Notes: generated by a model not told the origin, from the sequence alone. A DNA stretch of 64,000 bases from JAXLYE01 sp046351595 (GCA_046351595.1 JAXLYE010000001.1:1922001-1986000), one strand, 5' to 3'. Counted from the stretch's first letter, positions 33,468 to 43,462 are shown. A program made the numbers and translations.

Positions 33468-33863
33468 ACCGCGCCCCAGATCAAACCTTGAGTCTTGCGA
33501 TAGGCGGGGGTGACGCCGGAGGCAGGGCTCCCGACGCGCGAGCGGCGGGATGCCGCAGGCGGCAGGACCCGCGCCGATCCGTGTTTCGTGAGGGGCGCGG
33601 TTTGGCTCGTCCCCGAAAAGGTACCGCGCGACCCCGCGCCGTCCGTCCTACCCGCCCGCGCTGCAAGGGCGCCACACCGGATCTGCCAGGGTGCCCCACC
33701 CGCACCGGACGCGGCGCGGGCCGGGTCCGACCCGGCGCGGCGCAACCCCCCGTGATCCCACGAGCGCCCGGCCCGCCCGCCCGCGCCTGGGTGCGCCCGC
33801 GCGCTGGCACGTGCGCTGCTTTGTCCTCTCTTCACGAGGCGGCCCGGCGAGAGCTGGAGCCGC
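33468..33863. other. Intergenic region with a dispersed repeat copy
   Basis: 396 bp between TolC-family and RluA-family genes (convergent). Open frames here are GC-driven and low-complexity. The left part (33497-33578) is a solo copy of the element repeated three times at 37835-38131; the right part shows nothing recognisable apart from short GC palindromes. No T-tract terminator is evident. Confidence 0.55.
33497..33578. repeat. Solo copy of a dispersed GC-rich repeat
   Basis: The 26 bp of 33525-33550, beginning GGGCTCCCGACGCGCGAG and ending GGCGGGA(T), are identical to the core of each 99-bp unit at 37835-38131. The flanks are similar as well (GCCGGAG... before, GGCGRCAGGACC...GCCG after). 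This shows a mobile or gene-converted non-coding element family. Orientation is the same in both places. Confidence 0.78.
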
Positions 33864-34922
<1,059 letters not shown>

Positions 34923-34924
34923 CG

Positions 34925-36232
34925 CTACACCGCCTCCAGGATCGTCGCCAATACCGTCTCACCCGCGGCCAGCGGCTGCGGGCCCGGCGGCACGTGCAAG
35001 AGCGCGTTCACCCCGACCATCGAGCGCAGCATGCCCGAGCCCTGCCGCTCCGGCGCCTGCGCCACGAGCCGCGACGGATCTTCTGCATCCCGCCGGACGT
35101 GGGCGCGCACGAAGTGCAGCCGCCCGCGCTCGCGCGGCACCGCCGTGAGCAGCCGCACCGTCGCGACCGGGCGCTGCGCCCGCTCGGCCGCGTGCCCGAG
35201 CAGCCGCAAGAGCGCCGGTCGTACGAACAGCTCGAAGCTGACCATCGACGACGCCGGGTTGCCCGGCAGCCCCATCACCAGCACCCGCCGCGCCGCCCCG
35301 GCCTGGCCCGGCGCCTCGAAGGTCGAGCACGAAAGCGGCTTGCCCGGCTTCATCGCCACCTTCGAGAAGTGCTCGACCACACCGAGCTCGCCCAGCACCT
35401 GCTTGACGAAGTCGAACTCGCCGACCGACACGCCGCCCGAGGAGATCAGCACGTCCGCGGTCAGCCCCTCGGCGAACAGGGCGCGCAGCGCCGCCGGGTC
35501 GTCGGGCGCGATCGGCAGCACCCGCCCCAGCGCGCCCGCCGTCGTGACCTGCGCCAGCAGCGCGTGCGCGTTGCTGTTGGCGATCTGCCCCGGCCCCGGC
35601 GCGATGTCGGCCGGCACCAGCTCGTCGCCGGTCGAGACGATCGCCACCTGCGGCCGGCGGTGCACCGTCAAAAGCGTGCGCCCGAGCGCCGCCAAGAGCC
35701 CCAGCTCGCCCGGCCCGAGCACCGCGCCCGCGGCCAGCACCACGTCGCCGAGCGCCACGTCCTCGCCCGCCCGGCGCACGTGCTGCCCGACGGCGGGAGC
35801 GGCCTTGAAGCGCACCTGCCCGTCCGCCTCGCTGGCCTCCTCCTTCATGATTATGCTGTCCGCGCCCTCTGGCAGCGGCGCGCCGGTCATGATGCGCAAC
35901 GTCGCGCCCTTTGGCAGCGGCGGCGCCACCTGCCCCGCCGCCACCACGCCGCGCACCGGCAGCGGCTGCCCCGGCACGACCTCGGCCGCGCGCACCGCGT
36001 AGCCGTCCATCGCCGAGTTGTCCCACGGCGGCAGCACCCGCCCCGAGCGCACCTCGGCCACGAGCACCCGCCCCAGCGCCTCGGACAGCGGTACCACCTC
36101 GGCGCCGAGCGGCCGGCACAGCGCCATCACCCGCTGCACCGCCACCTCCGGCGGCACAAGCTCCTCGAGGTGTCCATCGCTCGGCCGCTCAGCCGGCGCG
36201 GGCCCGGACGTTCGGTTCTCGCTCGTCGTCAT
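34925..36232 (-). CDS. moeA: Molybdopterin molybdenumtransferase MoeA
   Basis: 435 residues, the usual length. All MoeA landmarks are present: 'PPWDNSAMDGYAV' (about 68-80), 'IMTGAPLPEGAD', 'VAIVSTGDELV', 'SGGVSVGEFDFVK', 'VAMKPGKPL', 'GLPGNPASSMVSFELFV' and the C-terminal beta-barrel domain IV. It inserts molybdenum into adenylylated molybdopterin in the last step of Mo-cofactor synthesis. No other moa/mog gene is in the window. No Shine-Dalgarno is visible at the ATG. Its upstream region is occupied by the 42-bp minisatellite (36308-36658), so its promoter is within or to the left of that array. It is coupled to the RluA-family gene downstream (2-nt gap). Confidence 0.95.
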   Translation of the reverse strand: MTTSENRTSGPAPAERPSDGHLEELVPPEVAVQRVMALCRPLGAEVVPLSEALGRVLVAEVRSGRVLPPWDNSAMDGYAVRAAEVVPGQPLPVRGVVAAGQVAPPLPKGATLRIMTGAPLPEGADSIIMKEEASEADGQVRFKAAPAVGQHVRRAGEDVALGDVVLAAGAVLGPGELGLLAALGRTLLTVHRRPQVAIVSTGDELVPADIAPGPGQIANSNAHALLAQVTTAGALGRVLPIAPDDPAALRALFAEGLTADVLISSGGVSVGEFDFVKQVLGELGVVEHFSKVAMKPGKPLSCSTFEAPGQAGAARRVLVMGLPGNPASSMVSFELFVRPALLRLLGHAAERAQRPVATVRLLTAVPRERGRLHFVRAHVRRDAEDPSRLVAQAPERQGSGMLRSMVGVNALLHVPPGPQPLAAGETVLATILEAV

Positions 36233-36307
36233 GGCGCGAGGTTTTCCCAGAGCCCCCGCCCCCTGTCAACCGCGCCGCCCGTCCCCATCCGCCGCAATCG
36301 GGCCCGG

Positions 36308-36658
36308 CAGACCCGTCCTCAGCCGCTTGGATCGGGACCCGTAGCCCTGCAGACCCGTCCTCAGCCGCTTGGATCGGGACCTGCAGCCCTGCAGACCCGT
36401 TCTCAGCCGCTTGGATCGGGACCTGCAGCCCTGCAGACCCGTTCTCAGCCGCTTCGATCGGGCCTTGCAGCGTTGCAGACCCGTTCTCAGCCGCTTAGAT
36501 CGGGCCTTGCAGCGTTGCAGACCCGTTCTCAGCCGCTTAGATCGGGCCTTGCAGCGTTGCAGACCCGTTCTCAGCCGCTGAGATCAGGACCTGCAGCCCT
36601 GCAGACCCGTTCTCAGCCGCTTAAATCGGGCCTTGCAGCCCTGCAGACCCGTTCTCAA
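36308..36658. repeat. 42-bp minisatellite, 8 copies plus a partial one
   Basis: CAGACCCGT recurs at 36308, 36350, 36392, 36434, 36476, 36518, 36560, 36602 and 36644, exactly 42 bp apart. Each unit reads CAGACCCGTYCTCAGCCGCT, then TNGATCGGGNCYTGCAGC and a short YYTG link. Small base changes separate left copies (TTGGATCGGGACC) from middle ones (TTAGATCGGGCCTTGCAGCG). There is no spacer between units, so it is not a CRISPR array. The 14-codon period keeps frames open, but no start or domain supports a protein. It lies in the moeA upstream region, downstream of the tRNA-Met gene. Confidence 0.93.
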
Positions 36659-36700
36659 AGGTCATTGGCCCGACCAATCCAGCCAATACCCCCCTCCAAG

Positions 36701-36774
36701 TGGCACCGCAGGGAATCGAACCCCGAACCTTACGCGTATGAAGCGTCTGCTCTAACCAGTTGAGCTACGGTGCC
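36701..36774 (-). tRNA. tRNA-Met (CAT anticodon)
   Basis: The minus strand folds into a full cloverleaf: acceptor stem GGCACCG/CGGTGCC, D-arm GCTC...GAGC, anticodon stem with ACGC/GCGT and loop TTCATAC (anticodon CAT, A37), T-arm CGGGG-TTCGATT-CCCTG (one G-T pair) and discriminator A. The 3' CCA is not encoded (the next bases are CTTGG). It most resembles elongator tRNA-Met. A tRNA-Ile2 with a lysidine-modified CAT anticodon is a less likely alternative. It lies 128 bp upstream of the alpha/beta hydrolase start on the opposite strand. Confidence 0.93.
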
Positions 36775-36902
36775 GTAGCTGCTCGCGGCAGGTCCTCATT
36801 CCCTATCAAGCTCGACCCGGCCCTGTCAACCATTTGTCTTTCGACCGTGCCCGCGACCCGCCCCCTTCCTCAAAGCCGCCGGCCCCTCTAGGCTGGCGGT
36901 CC

Positions 36903-37820
36903 ATGGCGCAGCCCCCGCTCCCTTCGCTCGATTCGCAGACCGCGGCCCCGCGCTCGCTGCGCATGCCGCTCGGCACCGGCCTCGGCTACCACGTGCTCGA
37001 GTGGGGCGCCGACGACCCCGAGCGCGATCACACCGTGCTGCTCGTCCACGGCTTCCTCGACTTCGCCCGCTCGTGGGAGCCGATGGTGAGCGCCGGCACC
37101 GGCCTGGCCAACCGCTACCACGTGGTCGCCGTCGACCTGCGCGGCCACGGCGACTCGGATCGGGTCGGCCCGGGCGGCTACTACTACTTCTTCGACTACA
37201 TCGCCGACCTGCACGAGGTGGTAAAGCGCCTGGGCCGCGAGCGCATCTCGCTGGTCGGCCACTCGATGGGCGGCTCCGTCACAAGCTACTACGCCGGCAG
37301 CTTCCCCGAGCGGATCCACCGCCTCGCCCTGCTCGAGGGCCTGGGCCCGCCCGAGCAGCGCCTCGCCGATGTCCCGGTCCGCATAAAGAGCTGGCTGGCC
37401 GCGTGGGAGCGCGTGCGCACCCTGCCGGCCCGCCGCTACGCCACCCTGGCCGAGGCCGCGGCCCGGCTGCGCGCGCTCGATCCGCTGCTGTCCGAGGAGC
37501 TTTCGTTCTGGCTCGCCGAGCAGGGCACCAACCGCCAGCACGACGGCACCTACGCCTTCAAGCACGACCCGCTGCACCTGACGCCGGGGCCGTACCCGTA
37601 CCTTTTGGAGATGGCGCAAGCGCTGTGGAAAAAGGTCCGCTGCCCCGTGCTCTCGGTCCACGGCGAGCTCACCGACCTCGACCACCCGCCCGAGGAGCGC
37701 GCCCGCCGCCTCGCCGCCTTCCAGGACGCGCGCGAGGTCACGCTGCCCGGCGCCGGCCACATGATGCAGCGCCACCAGCCCCAGGCCCTGGGCCGCCTGC
37801 TGGTCGACTTCCTGGGCTGA
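36903..37820 (+). CDS. Alpha/beta-hydrolase fold protein
   Basis: 305 residues from ATG 36903; a TTG start at 36834 is in frame but gives a non-conserved N-terminus. The fold is clear: oxyanion strand 'VLLVHGFLDFARSWEPM', 'HVVAVDLRGHGDSDR', nucleophile elbow 'LVGHSMGGSVTSYY' (GHSMG), 'CPVLSVHGELTDLD' (acid) and 'LPGAGHMMQRHQP' (His). It resembles esterases and epoxide- or ester-hydrolysing enzymes of the same superfamily; the substrate is unknown. A TAGGCT at 36889-36894, 8 nt before the ATG, may be a weak leaderless -10 box. Confidence 0.87.
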   Translation: MAQPPLPSLDSQTAAPRSLRMPLGTGLGYHVLEWGADDPERDHTVLLVHGFLDFARSWEPMVSAGTGLANRYHVVAVDLRGHGDSDRVGPGGYYYFFDYIADLHEVVKRLGRERISLVGHSMGGSVTSYYAGSFPERIHRLALLEGLGPPEQRLADVPVRIKSWLAAWERVRTLPARRYATLAEAAARLRALDPLLSEELSFWLAEQGTNRQHDGTYAFKHDPLHLTPGPYPYLLEMAQALWKKVRCPVLSVHGELTDLDHPPEERARRLAAFQDAREVTLPGAGHMMQRHQPQALGRLLVDFLG

Positions 37821-37834
37821 AGACAGCCCCTCTG

Positions 37835-38131
37835 CCGTAAGGAGGCGCGGGTGGCGCCGGAGCGGAGGGCTCCCGACGCGCGAGCGGCGGGATACCCGGA
37901 GGCGACAGGACCTGTGCCGTGCCTCCCGACATGCCGTAAGGAGGCGCGGGTGGCGCCGGAGCGGAGGGCTCCCGACGCGCGAGCGGCGGGATACCCGGAG
38001 GCGACAGGACCTGTGCCGTGCCTCCCGACATACCGTAAGGAGGCGCGGGTGGCGCCGGAGCGGAGGGCTCCCGACGCGCGAGCGGCGGGATACCCGGAGG
38101 CGACAGGACCTGTGCCGTGCCTCCCGACGAG
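37835..38131. repeat. 99-bp tandem repeat, three copies
   Basis: CCGTAAGGAGGCGCGGGTGG begins each unit, at 37835, 37934 and 38033, and CCGTAA restarts at 38132 before the sequence diverges. The copies are almost identical (differences at single bases such as ACATGCCG/ACATACCG). Each unit carries a 26-bp core also present once at 33525-33550, and short palindromes such as CGGGATACCCGG and ACAGGACCTGT. It fills the gap between two convergent hydrolase genes. The rest of 37821-38167 holds nothing else. Confidence 0.92.
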
Positions 38132-38167
38132 CCGTAATCAGGTGCCGCTCTGCGCTCGAAAGGGGGT

Positions 38168-39163
38168 CTAGAACCCGTCGGTGCGCAGCTGGTCGACGAT
38201 CTTGCGGTACATGCCCTTGTGCTCGTAGCCGCTGAACGGATCCGCGAGCACGTGCACGAACTGCCCGATCTCGTCCAGGTGATCCGCGGGCACGCAGCCG
38301 AGGAAGCGGCCCCACTTCGCCGCCTCGACGCTGACCAGGCCGTCGTGCGCCACCGGGTCGAGCGGGTTCGGGCTGGTCAGCGAGAACACCCCCGCCGGCA
38401 CCACGAACAGCGCGTCGAGCAGGTCGACCCGCGACGAGTTCGGCCACACCCCGCCCTTGCACTCGTCGTCGCCGCGCTTGAGCGCGGTGCGCCCCGCGAC
38501 GCTGTAGTAGCGCACGCGCGGGTCGTCCGGGTTCGCCGGGTTGAACCTGCGCAGCATCGACTCCGACGAGAGCATCTCGAGCTGCGCCTTGAGGTTCGGC
38601 TCTCCCGGGGCGCCGACCAGCACCCCCACCGCCTTGAGCAGGCCGTCGATCAGTCCGTAGCCAAAGCCCGGGATCAGCCCCGATACCGCGTCCGCGATCT
38701 TGCTGCCGCGGTGCGGCGTCGCGACGGTGACCACGGCGGCGACGCGGTCGCCATAGTGCAGGCTGCTGACCAGGTAGCGCGCGTCCAGGCCGCCCTGCGA
38801 GTGGCCGATGAGGATCACCTTGCAGGCGCCTGTGTTGCGCAGCGTCTCGTCGACGTAGGCGCCGAGCTGGCGCGCGCGCGCCGCGCTCGGCTCGAACGGC
38901 GAGACCCGCGCCTCGACCACGGTGTTGCCGTGCGCGCGCAGGTCGCCAGCGACGTTGAAGAAGTAGTTGAGCGGGCCGAGCTTGTCCCAGCCGGCCATGC
39001 CGTGCGCCAGCACGATCGGGTAGGGCGCGCCGCGGCAGTCCGCGACCGCGTGCGGCTGGCTCTCGACGTCATCGAGCGGGCCGCAGCCCCCCAGGGTGAC
39101 GGCGGCGGCGGCGACGGTCAGGGCATAGGCAGTAAGAAGGCGGGACAGCGACGGAGCGAGCAT
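38168..39163 (-). CDS. Secreted triacylglycerol lipase (family I-like), lipoprotein
   Basis: 331 residues with CAGGAGG upstream of the ATG. 'VAAAAVTLGGC' is a lipoprotein signal. The mature enzyme has the family I lipase pattern: 'YPIVLAHGMAGWD' (oxyanion hole), 'VILIGHSQGGLDARYL' (catalytic Ser in GHSQG), 'HDGLVSVEAAKWG' (Asp), and 'PADHLDEIGQF' (His). Two Cys in the second half may form the disulphide found in this family. Relatives in Pseudomonas/Burkholderia need a Lif chaperone; none is seen here. It hydrolyses long-chain triglycerides outside the cell and fits a predatory or scavenging lifestyle (inference). It converges on the 99-bp repeats. Confidence 0.9.
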   Translation of the reverse strand: MLAPSLSRLLTAYALTVAAAAVTLGGCGPLDDVESQPHAVADCRGAPYPIVLAHGMAGWDKLGPLNYFFNVAGDLRAHGNTVVEARVSPFEPSAARARQLGAYVDETLRNTGACKVILIGHSQGGLDARYLVSSLHYGDRVAAVVTVATPHRGSKIADAVSGLIPGFGYGLIDGLLKAVGVLVGAPGEPNLKAQLEMLSSESMLRRFNPANPDDPRVRYYSVAGRTALKRGDDECKGGVWPNSSRVDLLDALFVVPAGVFSLTSPNPLDPVAHDGLVSVEAAKWGRFLGCVPADHLDEIGQFVHVLADPFSGYEHKGMYRKIVDQLRTDGF

Positions 39164-39347
39164 GGCGGCCTCCTGGGCGGTGTCGGGCGTGCCCTGAACA
39201 GCGGCAACTTCCGTTCCACCCGCTCCGGCGCCCCCTGGCGGGAAGACTCCGACGGGAGCGCCCCTGCGGTTACCGCTCCGTGCTGCTGACAGGAGTCAGC
39301 AGGTTGCGGACTCCGGTCCCAGCAGAGCCTCGTTGTGTCGGATGGGG

Positions 39348-40832
39348 CTAGGTCTCGGCCTGGCGCAGCGCCGTCAGGATCGCGTCCACGTTCTGCTTGG
39401 CGTCGCCGAAGAGCATGCGCGTCTGCTCGTGGAAGAACAGCGGGTTCTCGACGCCGGCGTAGCCCGAGGCCATGCTGCGCTTCATCACCACCGTGGTCCG
39501 CGCCTTCCAGACCTCGAGCACCGGCATGCCGTAGATCGGGCTCGAGGCGTCGTCGAGCGCGCCGGGGTTGACGATGTCGTTGGCGCCGATCACCAGGACC
39601 ACGTCGGTCTCGGGGAAGTCGGCGTTGATCTCGTCCATCTCGAGCACGATGTCGTAGGGCACCTTGGCCTCGGCGAGCAGCACGTTCATGTGGCCGGGCA
39701 GGCGGCCGGCGACCGGGTGGATGGCGAAGCGCACCTCGGCGCCGCGGCCGCGCAGGATCTGCGCGACCTCGTAGAGCGGGTACTGCGCGTGCGCCACCGC
39801 CATGCCGTAGCCGGGCACGATGATGACGCGCTTGGCCTCGCGCATGAGCTCCGCGGTTTCGGACGCCGAGACCGACTGCACCTTCTGGTTGCCGTCGGCC
39901 TTCTTCGCCGGGGCCGCGCCCTCGTCGGCACCGAAGCCGCCGAAGATGACGCTGACGATCGAGCGGTTCATCGCCCGGCACATGATGTAGCTGAGGATCG
40001 CGCCGGAGCTGCCGACGAGCGCGCCGGTGATGATGAGCAGGTCGTTGCTGAGCATGAAGCCGGCCGCGGCCGCGGCCCAGCCCGAGTAGCTGTTGAGCAT
40101 CGACACCACCACCGGCATGTCGGCGCCGCCGATGGCCATGACCAGGTGGATGCCGAGCACGCCGGCCAGGCCGGTCATGATGAGCAGCTCGGGCAGCGCC
40201 GCGATCCCCGGCGCCGCGACGAAGCGCGCGCCCAGGTACAGCGACCCGCCGACGATCAGCAGGTTGAGCACGTGCCGCCCGGGCAGCAAAAGCGGCTTGC
40301 TGCGGATCTTCCCGCGCAGCTTGCCGAAGGCGATGATCGAGCCGGTGAAGGTCACGGCGCCGACGAAGACGCCGAGGAAGATCTCGATCTCATGGATGTG
40401 CAGCTCGACGCCGGTCAGGGCGGCGCCGGGGTCGAGGTACGAGGCGATGCCGACCAGCACCGCGGCCAGGCCGACGAAGCTGTGCAGCACCGCGACCAGC
40501 TCGGGCATGCTGGTCATGGCGACGCGCGCGGCCAAAAGCGCTCCGATGGCGCCGCCGACACCGAGCGCGGTGAGCAGCGGCACGTAGCCGCCGCGCCCCG
40601 CCGCCGCGGTGATGCCGACCGCCAGCAGCATGCCGATGATGCCGAGCAGGTTGCCGCGCCGCGCCGATACCTGCGCCGACAGCCCGCCGAGGCTGAGGAT
40701 GAAGAGCACGCCCGCGAGCAGGTACGCGACGGTGAGCAGGCCCGTGGGCAGGCCCGCGGGCGGCATCGACGCGTCCGTCGACGGGACGAAGGCCAGCAGG
40801 AGATCCGGGGACAGGAGGGTCATGCCGCTCAT
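39348..40832 (-). CDS. pntB: NAD(P) transhydrogenase subunit beta
   Basis: 494 residues, starting at ATG 40832, which overlaps the pntA stop by the tetranucleotide ATGA. The N-terminal half consists of about nine hydrophobic helices ('LLTVAYLLAGVLFILSLGGL', 'LLIMTGLAGVLGIHLVMAIG', etc.) and carries 'GADMPVVVSMLNSYSGWAAA', a hallmark of the proton channel domain. The C-terminal half is the NADP(H)-binding domain III ('VIIVPGYGMAVAHAQYPLYE', 'RFAIHPVAGRLPGHMNVLLA', 'VVLVIGANDIVNP', 'KRSMASGYAG'). With PntA it forms the proton-pumping transhydrogenase in the inner membrane that makes NADPH from NADH. It is complete. Confidence 0.97.
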   Translation of the reverse strand: MSGMTLLSPDLLLAFVPSTDASMPPAGLPTGLLTVAYLLAGVLFILSLGGLSAQVSARRGNLLGIIGMLLAVGITAAAGRGGYVPLLTALGVGGAIGALLAARVAMTSMPELVAVLHSFVGLAAVLVGIASYLDPGAALTGVELHIHEIEIFLGVFVGAVTFTGSIIAFGKLRGKIRSKPLLLPGRHVLNLLIVGGSLYLGARFVAAPGIAALPELLIMTGLAGVLGIHLVMAIGGADMPVVVSMLNSYSGWAAAAAGFMLSNDLLIITGALVGSSGAILSYIMCRAMNRSIVSVIFGGFGADEGAAPAKKADGNQKVQSVSASETAELMREAKRVIIVPGYGMAVAHAQYPLYEVAQILRGRGAEVRFAIHPVAGRLPGHMNVLLAEAKVPYDIVLEMDEINADFPETDVVLVIGANDIVNPGALDDASSPIYGMPVLEVWKARTTVVMKRSMASGYAGVENPLFFHEQTRMLFGDAKQNVDAILTALRQAET

Positions 40833-42430
40833 CGCTGGAACATCCTCAGCATGCGCTGGGTAACGAGGAAGCCGCCGGCGATGTTGATGGCGGCGAGCAG
40901 CACCGCGGCGGCCCCGAGCACCGTGACCAAAAGGTCCGAGGTGCCGGCGATCTTGAGCATGCCGCCGAGGACGATGATGCCGGAGATGGCGTTGGTGACG
41001 CTCATCAGCGGCGTGTGCAGCGCCGGCGTCACGTTCCAAACCACCTGCCAGCCGACGAAACACGCGAGCACGAAGACGCTGAAGTGGGCCAAAAACGCCG
41101 GCGGCGCCAGGAAGCCCAGGCCCACCAGCACGGCGCCGAGCGCGAGCAGCGCCTTGGCCTGGGTGCGGCCGCTCATGCTCGGCGCGGCGTGCGAGTCCTT
41201 CTCGCGCGCCGGCTTGTGCACGACGACGGCGGGGCTGGAGGCGCGCGGCGCCGGCGGCCGCTTGCCCGCCTCGGCCGATGCTGGCGGCTTGTCCGGCTTG
41301 GGCGGCGGCCACATCAGCTTGCCCTCGAGCAGCACCAGCGCGCCGCGCACCACCTCGTCGTCGAGGTCGACGTGCCAGGCCTTGGCGCCGCCCATGTCGG
41401 CGATGAAGTGGACCAGGTTGTTGCCGTACAGCGCGCTGGCGGTGGGCGCCAGGCGGCTCGGCATGTCGACGTAGCCGATGACGGTCACGCCCTTGTGGTT
41501 GATGACCTCGCCGGGGCGGGTCAGCGCGCAGTTGCCGCCGGCCTCGGCGGCCAAATCGACGATGACGCTGCCCGGCCGCATCATGCCGACCGCCTTCTCG
41601 GTGAGCAAAAGCGGCGCCGGCTTGCCCGGGATCAGCGCGGTCGTGATGATGATGTCGACCTCGCGCGCCTGCTTCTCGAACAGCGCCATCTCGGCGGCGA
41701 TGAAGGCCGGGCTCATCTCGCGCGCGTAGCCGCCCTCGCCCGCGCCGTCCTCCTCGGGCAGCTGGACCTCGAGGAACTCGGCGCCCATGCTGGTGACCTG
41801 CTCGCGCACCGCGGGCCGCGTGTCGAAGGCGCGGACCACGGCGCCCAGGCCGCGCGCCGCGCCGATCGCCGACAGGCCGGCGACGCCGGCGCCGATGACC
41901 AGGACCTTGGCCGGCGGCACCTTGCCGGCCGCCGTCATCTGGCCGGTGAAGAAGCGGCCGAAGAAGCTCGCGGCCTCGATGACGGCGCGGTAGCCGGCGA
42001 TGTTGGCCATCGACGACAGCGCGTCCATCTTCTGGGCGCGGGTGATGCGCGGGATCTGGTCCATGGCGAGGACCGTGGCCTTGCGGCTCGCGAGGCGCTC
42101 GACCAGCTCCTTGTTCTTGGCCGGCCAGATGAAGCTGATCAGCGTCGCGCCCTCGCGCAGAAGATCCGCCTCGTGCTGACCCAGCGTCGGGTGCGGCTCC
42201 GGCGGCTGCACCTTCAAGAGCAGGTCGGCCTCGGCCCAGACCGCGGCCGCGTCCTGTCGGACCCCGCAGCCGGCCTTCTCGTACTCGCTGTCGGCGAGCG
42301 CGGCCGGCTCGCCGGCGCCCGACTCCAAAACGACCTCGAAGCCGAGCTTGACCAGCTTGCCCGCGGTCTCGGGCGTGGCGGCGACCCGGCGCTCGCCGGG
42401 CCGGACTTCCTTGACGATCCCTACCTTCAT
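40829..42430 (-). CDS. pntA: NAD(P) transhydrogenase subunit alpha (fused form)
   Basis: 533 residues. It carries the NAD(H)-binding domain I ('MKVGIVKEVRPGERRVAATP', 'VLVIGAGVAGLSAIGAARGLG' as the GxGxxG Rossmann motif, 'ALIPGKPAPLLLTEKAV'), a Pro/Ala-rich hinge (about 375-410) and a C-terminal membrane part with four hydrophobic helices ('LLALGAVLVGLGFLAPPAFL', 'VFVLACFVGWQVVWNVT', 'AISGIIVLGGMLKIAG', 'LVTVLGAAAVLLAAINIAGG'). This is the single-chain E. coli-type PntA, not the split PntAA/PntAB form. It begins the operon with pntB. The promoter must lie in 42431-42833. Confidence 0.97.
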   Translation of the reverse strand: MKVGIVKEVRPGERRVAATPETAGKLVKLGFEVVLESGAGEPAALADSEYEKAGCGVRQDAAAVWAEADLLLKVQPPEPHPTLGQHEADLLREGATLISFIWPAKNKELVERLASRKATVLAMDQIPRITRAQKMDALSSMANIAGYRAVIEAASFFGRFFTGQMTAAGKVPPAKVLVIGAGVAGLSAIGAARGLGAVVRAFDTRPAVREQVTSMGAEFLEVQLPEEDGAGEGGYAREMSPAFIAAEMALFEKQAREVDIIITTALIPGKPAPLLLTEKAVGMMRPGSVIVDLAAEAGGNCALTRPGEVINHKGVTVIGYVDMPSRLAPTASALYGNNLVHFIADMGGAKAWHVDLDDEVVRGALVLLEGKLMWPPPKPDKPPASAEAGKRPPAPRASSPAVVVHKPAREKDSHAAPSMSGRTQAKALLALGAVLVGLGFLAPPAFLAHFSVFVLACFVGWQVVWNVTPALHTPLMSVTNAISGIIVLGGMLKIAGTSDLLVTVLGAAAVLLAAINIAGGFLVTQRMLRMFQR

Positions 42431-42833
42431 TCCTGGCTCCCGGGCGCGCCCCGCTATGTGGCGTTACGTGGCGTTACGTGGCGATGAGCGGCGATGCGTG
42501 ATGATGGCGGTACGTGCTGCCTGCGAATAACAAACGAGCTTCTGAATAGCAAAAAAGACCGGGCCAATCCTGCTGCCAGAGTATCGACGAATCCTCGCCG
42601 GGGACAAAGATCCTGTTTGCGCGCGCTTGATCACTCCATCGCCCTGTCCTCCGTCTTCCCACCAACGGACGAGCACACAGCTAGGCGCGCGAAGGTACGC
42701 GCGAGCAGGTGGACAAGCGAGCGCGCGGCCGGGGTGGGGTCATCTGTCCTCTTTCCTCGCCGGGCCGACCCGACCTAGAGTAGGCAGCTGAGAGCAGGAG
42801 CCCGAGCAGACGGGTGGCCATGAGGGCAGCGGC
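42431..42833. other. Divergent intergenic region between pntA and the thioesterase gene
   Basis: 403 bp. Near pntA there are imperfect 11-bp repeats of GTGGCGTTACG (42460-42481). An AT-richer stretch, 42526-42560 (AATAACAAACGAGC, AATAGCAAAAAAG), probably holds the pntA promoter, though no strict hexamers can be assigned. No gene is recognised. Confidence 0.45.
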
Positions 42834-43283
42834 ATGACCGAAGATGAGATCCACCACCTCGGCGCAGACCGGATCCCGCTTGTGCGCCGGCTCGGCATCA
42901 CGGTGATCGAGATCCTCACCAGCGGCGCGATCGGGGCGCGGCTGCACCTGCCGCTCGATCCCGAGAGCCTCAACCATACCGGCGGGCTGCACGCGGGCGC
43001 GATGTTCACGGCGGCCGAGACCGCGGCGCTGTTGTCGTGCTTCGCGGCGCTCGGGCGGACCGAGGCGACCTGTCACACCAAGACGTGCGAGCTGCGCTTC
43101 CGCAAGCCGGCGCGCAGCGAGCTGTGGGCGAGCGCGCAGCTGCGCGAGGAAACCCTTTTGGGGCTCGGGGAGCGGCTGACCGCCGAGGGCAAGGTCGATG
43201 TGCCGGTGCTGGTCGAGCTGACCGATGCGGCGGGGGAGCGGATCGCCGAGGGGACGATTACGGTTTCGGTTCGGCGGATCTGA
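42834..43283 (+). CDS. Hotdog-fold thioesterase-like protein (DUF4442/PaaI-like)
   Basis: 149 residues. 'LNHTGGLHAGAMFTAAETAA' is the central hotdog helix with the small-residue pattern 'xHxGxxxAGAxFTxAExA' of the DUF4442/YiiD-like and PaaI-like thioesterases. Flanking strands are 'IGARLHLPLDPE', 'TEATCHTKTCELRFRKPARS' and 'TITVSVR'. It probably cleaves an acyl-CoA or acyl-ACP thioester in the cytoplasm; the substrate is unknown. The family acts as a dimer or tetramer. No Shine-Dalgarno is obvious. Confidence 0.82.
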   Translation: MTEDEIHHLGADRIPLVRRLGITVIEILTSGAIGARLHLPLDPESLNHTGGLHAGAMFTAAETAALLSCFAALGRTEATCHTKTCELRFRKPARSELWASAQLREETLLGLGERLTAEGKVDVPVLVELTDAAGERIAEGTITVSVRRI

Positions 43284-43462
43284 GCTTTTTTGGGGGGCTG
43301 TGCTTGATACGTTTCGAGGAAGGAACCTGGCGGTTCCTCCCTCGGGCTCCCTCTTCCCTTGAAGAATGTAATTGGGGGTCGCTGGTGGGTCGGACTGCTC
43401 GTGCGCTCAGACCCTAGCGCGGGACAACGGCCGCCTTGGCGGAGGGCCGTGCGGTCTGCAGA

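Noticed and set aside
36308..36658. 42-bp array as a CRISPR
   Set aside because: Units are directly adjacent, without variable spacers, and no cas gene is present.
37851..38171. Small ORF with 33-residue repeats over the 99-bp units
   Set aside because: The 99-bp period is a multiple of three, so a repeat keeps its frame open. A solo copy of the same element at 33497 is not in an ORF context, so it is taken as non-coding.
43321..43338. Hairpin AGGAACC-TGGC-GGTTCCT after the thioesterase gene as a terminator
   Set aside because: The stem is perfect but only 7 bp, and no T-run follows on either strand. It is left as a possible structure only.
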